Source: Callipepla californica brunnescens | Lineage: Eukaryota; Chordata; Aves; Galliformes; Odontophoridae | NCBI GenBank assembly: GCA_023055505.1 | Contig: JALIRH010000026.1 | Span: 10,865,591 to 10,929,590, forward strand | Length of the DNA: 64,000 nucleotides | Direction: 5' to 3' | Part shown: in pieces, positions 23,701-34,800 of the stretch | Layout: the number at the start of each line of letters is the position of its first letter | How positions within the stretch are numbered: position 1 is the stretch's first letter | Notes under the pieces: generated by a model | Databases searched by the model: none | Told to the model about the DNA's origin: nothing | The model's input: the letters and a program-made list of their open reading frames with translations, nothing else | Made by a program: the position numbers and the translations under genes

Positions 23701-25497
23701 CCCAGGGCATATGCGAACATTTGGAGCATCTTATTTTAAACAAAAAACAAACAAACGTGAGCAGAATTTCCTTCTTAGCTAAGTTTTTACAAAGGATGTA
23801 TAACATTTTTTTTATTGTATTGTACTTAGATAACGCACAAAATTTTGAGAAGAACATTTAACATTTCCATGTACAACTTAGTTATTGATCCCCTTAACTA
23901 AAACAAAATATGTATTTGAATAATTTGTATTGCATTTTAATACTTTAAACTGCACTACTTTAAAAACAAATCCTCATAAACTATGTTCATACTTGCCACT
24001 CAATTCAAGACATTTTTAAAACAAACACCATTTCCTTTGTATAACTTCAGCTCAGCGTAGGTTTTGCTTTGCTATCAGGCTTCACTTGAAGACGTGGAGA
24101 TAAAACTGAATTAACTGCAGAAATGAACTGCTGAAAATGGTATGTTAGTTTTCTGGTTTGCCTTCTCAACGATACAAAGCAACGAACAGCAACAAGAACC
24201 AGGCAGTTGTTGATCTGTGTTTCTGTTACGTGTTTACACTGGTAGCTTTTTACGTTCTCAGCCAACATGAGTACACAGCCTTTCTAATTGAACTAAAAGC
24301 CAGGAGGGAAAAAAAGAAGAATGTGCATTTGAGTTATGCCACAGTGAAACGCAATCCCAAATGGTTTTACATAATAACTGAAGAAATGCTACTGTTGTAG
24401 GCATTTACCTTGGCTTTTTTTTTTTTTTTAATCACAAAAATGCATCAAAAGGTACAAAAACCAAATTAAATGCAGAACTATGGCTGGCGAGCAAACTTGC
24501 TACATAGTTTCAACAGGAAATAGGTACTAAAATTAAAAGTTTATTTTAAATATAGCCCCGTTGCAGATCCAATCTCTCAAGCGGGTGACATCAATGGGAC
24601 TTTTGCCTGAATTAAGAACAGTATGATCACTCTTTTCAGTTAAGTAGTTCTGTTTACCATGTCTACCTGCATATCAGCATGTGCTTCTGCGTGCACATGC
24701 ATACACCAACAGTCACTGTACAGCTATATACACAAGGCCAAACTGCAGTTAAAGATTTAAACTTTGAAACTGTGCCCTTTTTAAAAAATAAAGTTCTAGG
24801 CTCCTTGAGCTCTGATGTTAGCAGCTAGTCCTAATCTGCAAAGTCATCAGGTAGCACAATAGTTTAAATATAAAATACTAATAAAAATGTAAAAATTGGT
24901 ACATCGTAGAATATATGGAAGATAACAGTGGTAGCAGTATTTTAGGGTCATAAGATAGTCGTACCCACAGAACGTAAAAAAAGGTCAAGACTTGCTTCCA
25001 GCTGTACTAGTCACACAGAGGCCTTACCTTCATTAGCAAGGATAATGCAAAGAACCACTTCCCATAACTGTGTTTTTCTCGTGTACTTCAATACACAAAT
25101 ATGCTTCTATATTTTAGCATGTTTTGGCCCTTACGCTCCAGAACTCTGAGGATGAGATTTTTGGGTGCATCTGTTGAGGAGTGACAGTTAGCAATGAAAG
25201 TGTTAATAAGGTCTTTGGCACCTCTATCTCATTAGTAAAACAAAGTCCTGCTCCATTTTCTTTAAGGAAAAGATCCCATCAGTGGTGCATTCTATTAGCA
25301 CATCACACTGCACCGTGTGATCACAGAAAAATATCATGAAATGGCAATATGCTTGTCTACAATTTATTTCCAATCAATTGCACAGACGTTTGGTCCACTT
25401 CTTCAGTTACAATATAGTCCTCTTGAGAACTTTGGTTACAGCATTAATATTTTGGTAAAAAAACAAAACAAAAAAACAACAGATGCTTTTCTCCTCT

Positions 25498-25701
25498 TCA
25501 GGTAGATTTTTCGTTGTCTTCTCCCGTTTTCTGAACCCGTGAATACTTTTTGCATGAAGATTTGAAGCAGCTGGGAGGCCAAGATATCGGCCAGGAGAAG
25601 CTGCAAGGAACAGATCCCTGCACATTCTTCTCGAAGAAATAAAATATTGGGTACCACCAAGCTCGAGAGAGAAAATTTGTCTGCGAAGAAACCTTTAGAG
25701 T
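25498..25701 (-). CDS. SGMS2: SGMS2 terminal coding exon
   Basis: This is 204 coding nt with an ATACAG acceptor and stop TGA at 25498-25500. It encodes TLKVSSQTNFLSRAWWYPIF through the Cys-rich tail (FSWPISWPPSCFKSSCKK) to EDNEKST. The acceptor is preceded by a CTGCTGCTGCC tract. Confidence 0.94.
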   Translation of the reverse strand, partial: TLKVSSQTNFLSRAWWYPIFYFFEKNVQGSVPCSFSWPISWPPSCFKSSCKKYSRVQKTGEDNEKST

Positions 25702-28700
25702 CTGTATCGATGGCAGCAGCAGGTAAGGAAGAAAAAAAAAAAAACATAGAGACAGTAAGTTTAATTGATTTTACATATATCATGTTCTACAACAACAAAA
25801 TGACATTAAAGTAGGTATCTACAAGGACACACTGTCTTGCAGAAACACATGTGAATACATTGCATTTAGCTTCAAAAAATGGTGAGTACTCAGGTAGGAT
25901 CTGCATAATAATACAAGCATGAACAGCAATCTAAGTGTTTTAACAAAAAGGAATACCCTAATGCTATGTAGTTTAGGGAGAGAAAGCACCCAAGCCTTTT
26001 TTGAACAAGTATCCTTTCAAACATGTCATGTTTTTACTGATGATTAATACTAATAATATTGATGACTAAAAAGTAGATTAAAAGGTGTTGAGAACTAACC
26101 TTCCACATTCCTACTTGAAATGGTTGTTGAAATGTAATTTCTAATGACACAGTAGAACTGCCACTGAAATTTTAGCATGGTCTAGGTATTTTAGGTTGGT
26201 CAGAAATATTATTTATCATATGCTTAGATAATCAGGGTTATTCTGCACATCCACAATAGCAAAAAAACAATGAAATCCCAAGAACAAAATGTTTGTTTGG
26301 TTTTTTTTTCCCTGTCAAAATAGCAAGAATGTTTTTAAAAAACTAGCAGCTACAGATCAAGAAGTATCTTGGAGCATGAAATATTTACTTAAATCACAGT
26401 AAACTCTCACTCCTTGCCCAGTTTGTTTCAACTTCAATACAGGCCCTCTATTTTTATTTCAAAGTTAAGAACTCATTTTGGCCTCAGGGTAGAATTAACA
26501 AATGCATGCCATGCATTGATTCTAAACATATTTGCCACTCACCTTTTCATTAGCCATCGAGTGGTACCACCAGAAGAGCCGTGTAGTGATATAGTAAGCA
26601 ATGATGACATCTACAGTGTAATGTTCATGAGCAACAAGGATACAAATTATACCAGCAGCACTCATCAGCCAACAGATTAAGTGATACCACCAGAAATGAC
26701 GTGGTGAATCTGTAATAGTAGGGAGGGGAAGGGAAAACAATACCAAACATATGTATTACTATAGCAATTCAGTGGGTAAACTGAAAAATGAGAAAAGATG
26801 ATTTAAGACTACTGAGTGGTACAGCATGAAACACAGAGGGGTGATGAACAGATGTATTATCACTGGTTTTCTAGTTAACTTCATCTCTCTTTCCCACAAA
26901 TCCTAGAAAAACACTCTTATTCTGCTTGCCTACTTTGAATCTATGGTCCTGATTCACAGTCTGTACTTGCAGTAACACACACTGAAGTCAAATATCTAGC
27001 AGTGTTGTAAGCTGTGCAGAGGTCACATTAAACAAGGAAAGAAAAAATACATCCTTAATTCCTAGTTTTAGCTAATTTACTGACATATCTACTCTGAGAA
27101 ACAATACACTGTATAGAGAAGCACAGCACATGAAGTTAACTTCTAATGGAAGCGTAAGAAGTGGGAATAGAACTACTTTTCAAAATGCATTTAAGCCACT
27201 TCAGTGGCTGAACTCCCCCCTCCCCTTCTCTCCCCACTGAAAAACGTTTTGAACGTCACAATGACCATTCATAACTTCTGAGAGGCTAACAGGCTCCGTT
27301 TCACTCACAGCAGGAGGTTTTGTCAACCCTTCCTTTGTGGTCCACTGGTCAGCCTTTAATTTTACACAGTCAACTAGTTGCTGATCTGAAATCTATCCAG
27401 TAACAGTTTAATAGCCCTGCACAAAATAGGGGCTACAGAAGGAATTCGGCTTTGGTGCATAAACAAAATAAGCTCAAATCCCTCCAAGTGTTGTATACAA
27501 AGCCAAACTTACTGACTTAAGGAAGAAAAAAAAGTGAAGCAGCAAAGGATGGAAGGAAAGATGGCAGGAAACAAAACAAAAACAACAACAAAAAAATCCT
27601 GAACTGACCTAGAAATAAAAACTTAATGCATCTTTTGCCGAGATGTGTCACGTCTAAAGAATATGCAACTTAAATGAATAAATGAATTAAATGTAGTTTA
27701 GAACAGTCCTATTTCTTAAGCCCTCGCTCAGTGGACGTTTTGCTAATTGTAAAGGGAACAGAAATAAGGAAAGCTATGCATATCTCATGTACAGAACACC
27801 AGTTATAGAGCACAGCTACACAGATACGTATCCTTAAGAATATCCTTAAGCAGCAGTCAGAGGACTCATTGCAAAGACTTACATGACACCAGTCTTCCAA
27901 CTCATTATGCTAAAAGCATAAGAAGTACACTGTCCCCCTAAATACCGAGACATCTGCATGCTTCCTCGTACTAAAGGGTACATAAACAGCATGAAGCTCC
28001 GTCTACATCCACAAAACAAAGTAAAGAATTCCTAGGCTATTATCCTAATACTGTTGTGGTATTTTTGACAAGTTGCATATGCCATTCATCCAGTAATGCT
28101 CACTTGAAGGCCTAACTGATTAGTCTGATGATTCTTATCTTAAACTACTGTTCAGAAAAACATCTTGAATCCGCAGATTTCAAGAATGCAATATTAAAAC
28201 CAGCCTTTTTTTAGGTGGTTTATATACTTTTCTTAATTTATGCTTTTTTATAGCATAGCACTGCAACATGTCTCTTCCTCGGTGTTTTAATAAAGTAAGG
28301 CATTCAATTGATGCTGGCTAATCATATTTCAGTAAAAGTTACATATTCCTGTGATCCAAGCTATCATCTGCATAGCTTGGAACATGACAGTAAGGGAAGA
28401 TTCTAATTTGTAACGTGTAAATTGACGAGGAAACTCCTCACTACTGCATTTATAAGCTGTCAAGTTTCTAGGACAGAAATACAGCTTACCATACATCAGA
28501 TTCAGAAGTAGGTGCTCAGTTCTCTAGAACTGCAATCAATGCTGCATGTGCAGCAAAGATAATTCTTCACATTCCCCATGTCTCACAACAATACATATCA
28601 AAAAGGGAAGTCGTAACCGCAATTACATCTCCTATGTGCTTGCCAAGCTCTTATCAACTTAAAAGGGAGAAGGAAGAGACTCTATCAGGAGACACATGAG

Positions 28701-31593
28701 GAGCAAAAAAACCTCAACTTTCCATTGGTTGATATAATTCATTTACTGTACACTTAAAGAAAGAACATTATTTCTGCAGGTAGTACAAGTGTGGAGTGAC
28801 TCAAGCGACAGAAATCCCTTCAAACCCATGGCATGGCAGCCAGCCTTCACAAGGTTACCTTGAACATCTAACTTCAGTGCTGTGAGACAAAATTTGTTTC
28901 CCATCAATGAACAATGAAATGCTAGCTTGCTTCAAAGAAATAAAACTAGAAGCCAAATGTCTTAGTCGCATTAAGCCCTTAAAGCCCACACTGCTTTATA
29001 ACACTTCCGCTCCATTTTTACTCTACAGTGTCACAATTTGTTTTCACACATCTCAATGTACAGTTTACGTAGAGTTGACTGGTAACTTCCAGAAGGCAAC
29101 AGTTTTATGTGCATTTTCATCACATGCTTTACAGGACAACAAATGTGAACAAGAGTGTGTTTAAATATACCAGAACTTACACTCTTTGATGAACAGGTAG
29201 ATTAGTGTTAGTACTACAGTGTGACCACTGAACAGGAAGTCTCCACACAGGATGTGAGATCCAGTTATGGATAGACCACCACCAGATATCAGTCGCAGGA
29301 TCCTCTGCACCTTTGCCTGAGAATCTCCATTTAACTAGATCCCCAGAAAAAGAATACAAGAAAAGTTAAGATACAGAGAAAGGAACTTGAACAAACTTCT
29401 TCCCCAACAATATGTGGAGTCAGGAAGAAAGTGACACGTATCTTCACTCCCCCCCTCCCCCCCAACAATCTCGAACAACTTTCAATTTACTAAGTTTAGA
29501 ATTACTTATGAAGCAACTATCTCAGCAATTATTCAGATTTAGAGCAGTTTGTTGGTTTGGGTTTTTGTGGTGGTGTTTTTTTTTGTTTTGTTTTGTTTTT
29601 TTGTTTTTTTTGTATAATTGAAATCAGTTCTGTTTTTCAGAAAAAATGCTAGGAAAACATTCAGTATCATCTTAGCACCAAAGGATAATTCTGAAAAAAT
29701 AAAAGGGATAATCAAGTTATCAAGCTTTTCAGAATCAGAAATATTCACATGGACAAAAACAGAACAAAACAAACAAACAAAAAAAAAACAACACAAGAGG
29801 TTTGGTCCTGATTCACAGTCTGTACTTGCAGTAAAGTCTTTCAGATTTTCATAGAATCCTCTTATTTTAATGGCAGCAAAGTATCTGCTGGAAGGGGATA
29901 TAAATTTTCCTTGTCTCTACCCTTCCCACTCATTGATAAAGCCTGCTACAGACAAAGTCATTTTGCAAGCTATTAGAGAGAAACAATTGAGGAGCTCTAC
30001 AACAGTGGCATGTAGATTAAGCATTTTCAGAGATACTGAATAATAAGAAAGGAACATAGTAAGTAGGTTCCCAGCTGGAAATAATAAAACTGAATAGACA
30101 CAGTGCTGTACCTCAAGACTGATGAGACCCTACCCAGGATGTGACACATAAGCTTTCATATTTGCTTTAGTGAGCCATTAAGACTCGGGTAAAGATTAAG
30201 ATAAGAATTAAGAAGCAAAGGCACTTACCTTAGGTGCACACTGAAAATGCATTCCAGGCACAGGTAAGGTGGTAACATACATAGTAATGCAGCGGTATAG
30301 GTACAAAGTTCCTATTATAAAAAAAAACCTGCGTCCCACAATTGATCTGAAAGTGAGGGGGGGAAGAAAGATTACATTCAAAGGTCACATTCACAATATA
30401 CATATAACAGTTATAATCCTGTAAAACTAGAGCATCAAGTCACTGGAATTACAGAGCAGCTCTATCTTCTGCTCCTTGTCACAGAGTTCTTTAAGTAACA
30501 TCAAATACTAACAAGTCTTTATTCAGTCTTGATTTTTATTACATTAGGATATAGCAAATAACATAGGGGTCCTACCATACCTATCTAACAAATTTAATTA
30601 TGATGTCACATATTTTCCTTGACTCAGTGAACTTCTCCCATATTTTAAAGTCAAATACATGTTTATAGCATCTATAGCTTAAGCAAATGAAGACAACATA
30701 AAAAAGCTTCTAGTTTAGCTGTAGGAAACGATGGCTTTCTCCTTGGATTTAAAAAACCATCACCATGATTTTATCTGTTTAAACATCATCATTTCAATAA
30801 TAACACTCAGGAAAACTCAATTCCAAAGTAAATTTGACAAGTATACGTAGGTGTCAAATTCAAATCTTCAAGCACTACACAATAAACAGGAAAAATTCAC
30901 ATCCCTGTATGCAGCATTGTCATGATGTTATGATGTGGAATACCAATGCCAAAAATCATAAAACCATGACAAGCATGGACACTGAAACACTTGCTAATTA
31001 AGTCACCCCTTTATCTGTTTTTCTGCCAGCTCTGTTTTATAATATTGCCACAGATTCCACCATAGATTTCTTCTACCCAAATTAAATGATGGAAAGCAAT
31101 GTACTGGAAGCAAACAGCAGATGGAAACAGCTACTTACTTATATCTAAGAAATAACCACTGGAATATCCACAGTCCAACTAGTATCATTCCATTTATTTC
31201 TGATACAGAAAAAGCCCATTTCACACGATCAATATAATCAAAAAATTTGTCAGGCAAGGGAGGGCTACGCTCTTTTGGAGGTACTCTCTCATGGACCACA
31301 GTGATCATGACAGTTGTTAAAATCAAGTTGAAGAGAGCATAGACAAAGGCAATGCCTGTTTTCCACCATTCCAGAGGAAATTTGTTCCTGGATTCGGCAG
31401 GCATAGCAATCTGGATGTAATCAGGATATTTCTTTGCTGTTTTTCGCAAACCATTGGACAAGCCCTTCGGTTTGTTATTGCCATTTTTGTTCTCCTCGCT
31501 GACTGAGAGAGCAGGTCGTGTGTATCCGTTAGCAGTATCATTGTTTTGACCCTCCATATGGTCTTCAAGCTTCGCGGTCTCGATAGTATTCAT
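25498..31593 (-). CDS. SGMS2: SGMS2, phosphatidylcholine:ceramide cholinephosphotransferase 2 (sphingomyelin synthase 2), complete CDS
   Basis: This enzyme transfers phosphocholine from phosphatidylcholine to ceramide, making sphingomyelin and diacylglycerol, mainly at the plasma membrane and partly the Golgi. Exons 31139-31593, 30229-30346, 29181-29334, 26543-26709 and 25498-25701 sum to 1098 nt, giving 365 residues, equal to human. Key sites are all present: LPVPGMHFQCAPK in the D2 region, CGDFLFSGHT with His229, and HEHYTVDVIIAYYITTRLFW with His272 and Asp276, which form the catalytic triad. The N-terminal IAM at 62-64 corresponds to the human ER-export motif. Several transmembrane segments are visible (about 80-100, 130-150 and 160-180, with others following). 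The C-terminal palmitoylation cluster has Cys331, 343 and 348, but position 332 is Ser. The ATG at 31593 aligns with the human start; an in-frame TTG two codons upstream is not a start. Expression is probably tuned by alternative first exons and an upstream ORF. Confidence 0.97.
25702..26542 (-). other. SGMS2: SGMS2 intron before terminal exon
   Basis: This is an 841-nt AT-rich intron. Nothing further is recognised in it. Confidence 0.75.
26543..26709 (-). CDS. SGMS2: SGMS2 coding exon 4
   Basis: This exon is 167 nt, with a TTACAG acceptor and a GTGAGT donor. It encodes SPRHFWWYHLICWLMSAAG, then VAHEHYTVDVIIAYYITTR with catalytic His272 and Asp276, ending in SMANEK. Confidence 0.96.
26710..29180 (-). 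other. SGMS2: SGMS2 intron between coding exons 3 and 4
   Basis: This is a 2.47-kb intron. It holds one copy (26944-26975) of an exact 32-bp direct repeat whose partner lies in the neighbouring intron. I recognise no repeat family. Confidence 0.75.
26944..26975. repeat. Exact 32-bp direct repeat, copy 1
   Basis: The sequence from TGGTCCTGATTC to TTGCAGTAA is identical, base for base, at 29803-29834. Flanks differ on both sides. Confidence 0.9.
29181..29334 (-). CDS. SGMS2: SGMS2 coding exon 3
   Basis: This exon is 154 nt, with a ATCTAG acceptor and a GTAAGT donor, phase 0 to phase 1. It encodes LNGDSQAKVQRILRLISGGG, then SITGSHILCGDFLFSGHT with catalytic His229. The minus-strand frame overlapping it in another register is not coding. 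Confidence 0.95.
29550..29612. repeat. T-rich (TTTTG)n low-complexity tract
   Basis: The plus strand is a run of T blocks spaced by single or double G. Read on the transcribed strand it is A/C-rich. It is a simple repeat. Confidence 0.85.
29803..29834. repeat. Exact 32-bp direct repeat, copy 2
   Basis: This is identical to 26944-26975 and in the same orientation. The pair brackets SGMS2 coding exon 3 (29181-29334). The copy sits just after an A-rich, microsatellite-like stretch. Confidence 0.9.
30229..30346 (-). CDS. SGMS2: SGMS2 coding exon 2
   Basis: This exon is 118 nt, with a TTTCAG acceptor and a GTAAGT donor. It encodes SIVGRRFFFIIGTLYLYRC and ITMYVTTLPVPGMHFQCAPK. A nine-T run in the coding strand encodes the three Phe residues; human has FCF at the same place. 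Confidence 0.95.
30347..31138 (-). other. SGMS2: SGMS2 intron between coding exons 1 and 2
   Basis: This is a 792-nt AT-rich intron without a recognised element. Confidence 0.75.
31139..31593 (-). CDS. SGMS2: SGMS2 first coding exon (coding part)
   Basis: This is 455 coding nt from ATG at 31591-31593 to TATAA, with a GTAAGT donor and phase 2. It covers the cytosolic N-terminus, KKYPDYIQIAMPAESRNKFP, the first membrane segments and the D1 motif PPLPDKFFDYI. Confidence 0.95.
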
Positions 31594-31804
31594 TCCCAAG
31601 CTGTAGGGCTAAACCAGGTTTTATAAGTGACTGACTCCCGGGATCTCTGTAAAGTCTCTTACTCCTTGAAGTCCAATATTCTCGTCCCTAGTTGATTTTT
31701 GATTACTGGCAAAACTCTTAAAAAGTGTCCATTGTGCCAAAAGATACTGTAAAGCAAGTTGTGGAGACCAGTCTTTTTTGTTTTCCCCGCTATAGCTCTA
31801 CTAC
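31594..31804 (-). other. SGMS2: SGMS2 5' UTR part of the first coding exon
   Basis: The exon extends 211 nt upstream of the ATG to a strong acceptor at 31804: a polypyrimidine tract of mixed T and C, then CCACAG, with GTAGTAGAGC as the first exon bases. The leader is therefore spliced and at least one non-coding exon lies further upstream. It contains a short upstream ORF at 31718-31732. Confidence 0.8.
31718..31732 (-). other. SGMS2: Upstream ORF in SGMS2 leader (4 codons)
   Basis: The minus strand reads CACAATGGACACTTTTTAA, encoding M-D-T-F-stop. The start has A at -3 and G at +4, a strong context. It ends 124 nt before the SGMS2 ATG, so reinitiation or leaky scanning would be needed. Translation is inferred only. 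Confidence 0.5.
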
Positions 31805-34800
31805 CTGTGGAAAAAGAAAAAGTAAAAAAAGAAACTTATTGAGAACCTTCAGAACAATTGATGTGGCGGTGAACAAATCTTAGAAATGCTTATATATATC
31901 TACATCATTTTACATATACAGTCAAAAGAAACTAAAGAAAGGTTGTTACTATAAAATAGTTCAAAAACATTTTCGTGTATGATTGGTTTAGGCACCACTA
32001 TGGTTCTTTTTTTAATAGACATGATGCACAGATTTCAAACAACAACACTCACTTTTGAATAAAACAAATAAAATCTAATTCATTTTTGCGGCAATAGTGA
32101 ATTTTATTACTCAAAAGCTTTCTGCACAGAAATTACTCTTTTGATTATAGGTTCACTCTATATTGGTTTAGCCACACTGATCACTAAATCTTAGTTCAGA
32201 TGGTGAGAAAGAAAACAGAATAACACTACAGTATTTGATTTATTAGGATAAATTATCTATAAAATTCATTCAAGGGATAGCTCCATTAAGTCTTCTTGGA
32301 TCTAGAATAACTGTTTCAACCAAGAGAGTCCCAGTGCATCTTCATAGCTGTTGTAGCATCCAATAAACATCTGAATTTCCAGAGAACTGAGCAATACATA
32401 ATGGTATCTACAACAAAAAGCCTACTACAGAGGTAAACTAAAACACAATAGATCTGTTATTTGTCCCTCAGTTACTTAAAAATGAGTCTAAGGCAGTGTT
32501 CTGAACAGGAACTAGTAGCGAGATCCACTACAGCACAGAATGTATTTCAATATGATTTTAATTCAGAGAAGTCTGACTGCTCTACCACTGACTTAGATGT
32601 AAAAGAAAGCTGTTTAGGAAAAGCCTGCTTAATAATTTATCTCTTTATAGCAAGGACAATCAACTGAAAACAATCTGGAAAGCTTGTTTGTTTGTTTTGT
32701 GGAAAGGTATTAAACCTAAAATGGTCAGCACGTAAATCCCATCGCTATTCTAAATGCATTTCTTACTGCCTAAGAAAGAAGGTGATCATTAATCAGTCGC
32801 AAGTAAAGTAAAATTCATATGAATTTTCATGTGTTTAGAACCAGATATTAGCATTTAAAAGGCAGGAAAGAACAAAGCATCATCTCCAGACAGTCAGAAA
32901 GTTGATTTTTGAGAACAAGATCACTGTAGGGGGAGATGAGCAAGAGCATAACTACAACCAGCTTCTCCCTGTTAAGATCAACATCGCAGGCTTATTTAGA
33001 TCAAAGTAAATATTGGCTGTGCACATGGATCAGTATGTTTATGAGTCGCAATGAAAATATAAAACCAAGTTATTCAAGGGAAAAACAGCTTCCTCAAAGC
33101 CTACTTCAAGTTTATCAGTCTGCTTTCCCCATTTTAATGTGATTTGATTTTGAAAGCACAAAGGTCTACATCAAGTTAAGCTGCTCTGTAGCAGGTTTCT
33201 TTATGCTCACCTCCTACGTATCTACCTGTTAATTAAACAGCTTTAAAATGGTGCTCCATTTCTGATGGCTAACTCCTGAAGATCAGCAACAGAAAATGCG
33301 CTTTTATACACTCCATCCCAACAGGTATTATTTCAAAGAAACAGTTCTGGATTTTCATTAAATAAAAATACTGTGATATATACATGGGAACATATTGATC
33401 CATGATTCTGGATTTCTATAAGCACCTAAGCAACAATTTGCCTCACATTCCCATAAAATGGATAGGGGAAGAAGGGAAAAACAGTCTTCCTCTGCTTCAA
33501 AAGCAACACAAAACCATGCAGCCTTATCCCAGTGAGCAGAACTCAGAATTCTCCCAGACTCCCAATGCTCATATTAATAAGAAAAGTATACTGCACTGAT
33601 AGATAAATGTTTTCTATAGACAGAAGAGTTACAGCTTAAGCCTCTCCATTTATGAAATCCTATAAGCTGACTGTTCCTTTCTGATTCCCAAAAGAAGATA
33701 TAAGTGTTTCTCATCAGTACTGGATACTCCCAACCTGAGAATGTGGTTACACATTCATAATGATCATACTAATCCAAAGACATACAACATGCATGGGAAG
33801 ACTATGTTCTCCCCACACACACCAGCACAGCAGTTTTAATCTTCAAAAACATTAGAGCTTTTTAACAAATGAAGCCATGCAGCTCCAGGTTTCCCTGTCA
33901 GAGTTTTAATGATTAAAGATTACACTAATGAAGCATCCACGAGTGAAGTCACCCTTTTGGTTTCCTAACATTTAATCTCTGTCACATAACAGTTTCAAAG
34001 ATCACTAAATCACTGCAAACAAACTACTCTGCATGAAGTCACTCCTTTTGATCACTGAAGATCAAAAATGTCTTAAATTCTGCACACTGAAAAGAAAATG
34101 AGAACTTACAGAACTAAAAATGTAGTGTCACGGCTTTATTTAAGAAGTTATCCCACAACAGAGGAAGTCGGTTTAACAGTTAAATCACTAAGTTCCTAGC
34201 ACTGAAAGTACTTCCTGATGCAACTAAGAAAACATTACAGCTGTTTCAAGGCACCTCCTTAGTAGTTGAGATTCCAGCAACAGTGTAGTGAAAAGAGTCA
34301 AGAGGCATCTCTGCTGGCTTCCCTTTGCCCAGCTGTGTGCTGCAGTCACACAGCCTTGAAGCCCACTTCTGAGTTCTTCATGCTCTTCCCTGAGTTGCAC
34401 GAGCAGGTAGCACTCACAGGCTCACACATTCTCATTCACCTTGTCTTGTGAATTATCCTACCACTTGTGGTGCAATAATGATTCTCTGATAGAAATGGTA
34501 AGGGACATCCAAGTTAACACACAGAAGCAAGGGCTGAGCTAAAGCACACAACCACAATTCCATTCCACTTCCTCAAGAAAGAAATCCTTTAGTCAAGTAA
34601 TCTTTGCTAGTGAATAACGTTCATTTTGGAATAGGCACGAGGAATTTTTAAAAAGAACCATCTGCTCCACTTAACTGAAAGGGAAGATAAAGGCAACCTC
34701 AAAATATCTCATATCGATTGCCAAACAAGTAAAGGTTCTGATTTGTACCCTCTTTCAAGTTTAACTTCTTGAAACAGCTTTCAACACTGGAATTAGCTAA

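Larger units (their letters stand above)
16630..25497 (-). other. SGMS2: SGMS2 3' UTR and/or SGMS2-CYP2U1 intergenic region
   Basis: This is 8.9 kb of AT-rich sequence with very few recognisable repeats, lying between the SGMS2 stop and the CYP2U1 promoter. Many AATAAA signals occur on the minus strand. Near the stop they lie at 25363-25368 and 24540-24545, and the best-formed distal one is at 16647-16652. The low repeat content and single-strand gene context suggest a long 3' UTR with alternative polyadenylation, but this is inference. One coding-like plus-strand frame (20421-20726) is annotated separately. Confidence 0.45.
29335..30228 (-). other. SGMS2: SGMS2 intron between coding exons 2 and 3
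   Basis: This is an 894-nt intron. It contains a T/G-rich simple repeat at 29550-29612 with (TTTTG) units, an A/AAC-rich run at 29758-29793 and copy 2 of the 32-bp repeat. Confidence 0.75.

Noticed and set aside
31594..31599. Extension of SGMS2 by two codons to an in-frame TTG
   Set aside because: TTG is not a normal vertebrate start. The ATG at 31593 aligns with the human start and gives the expected 365 residues.
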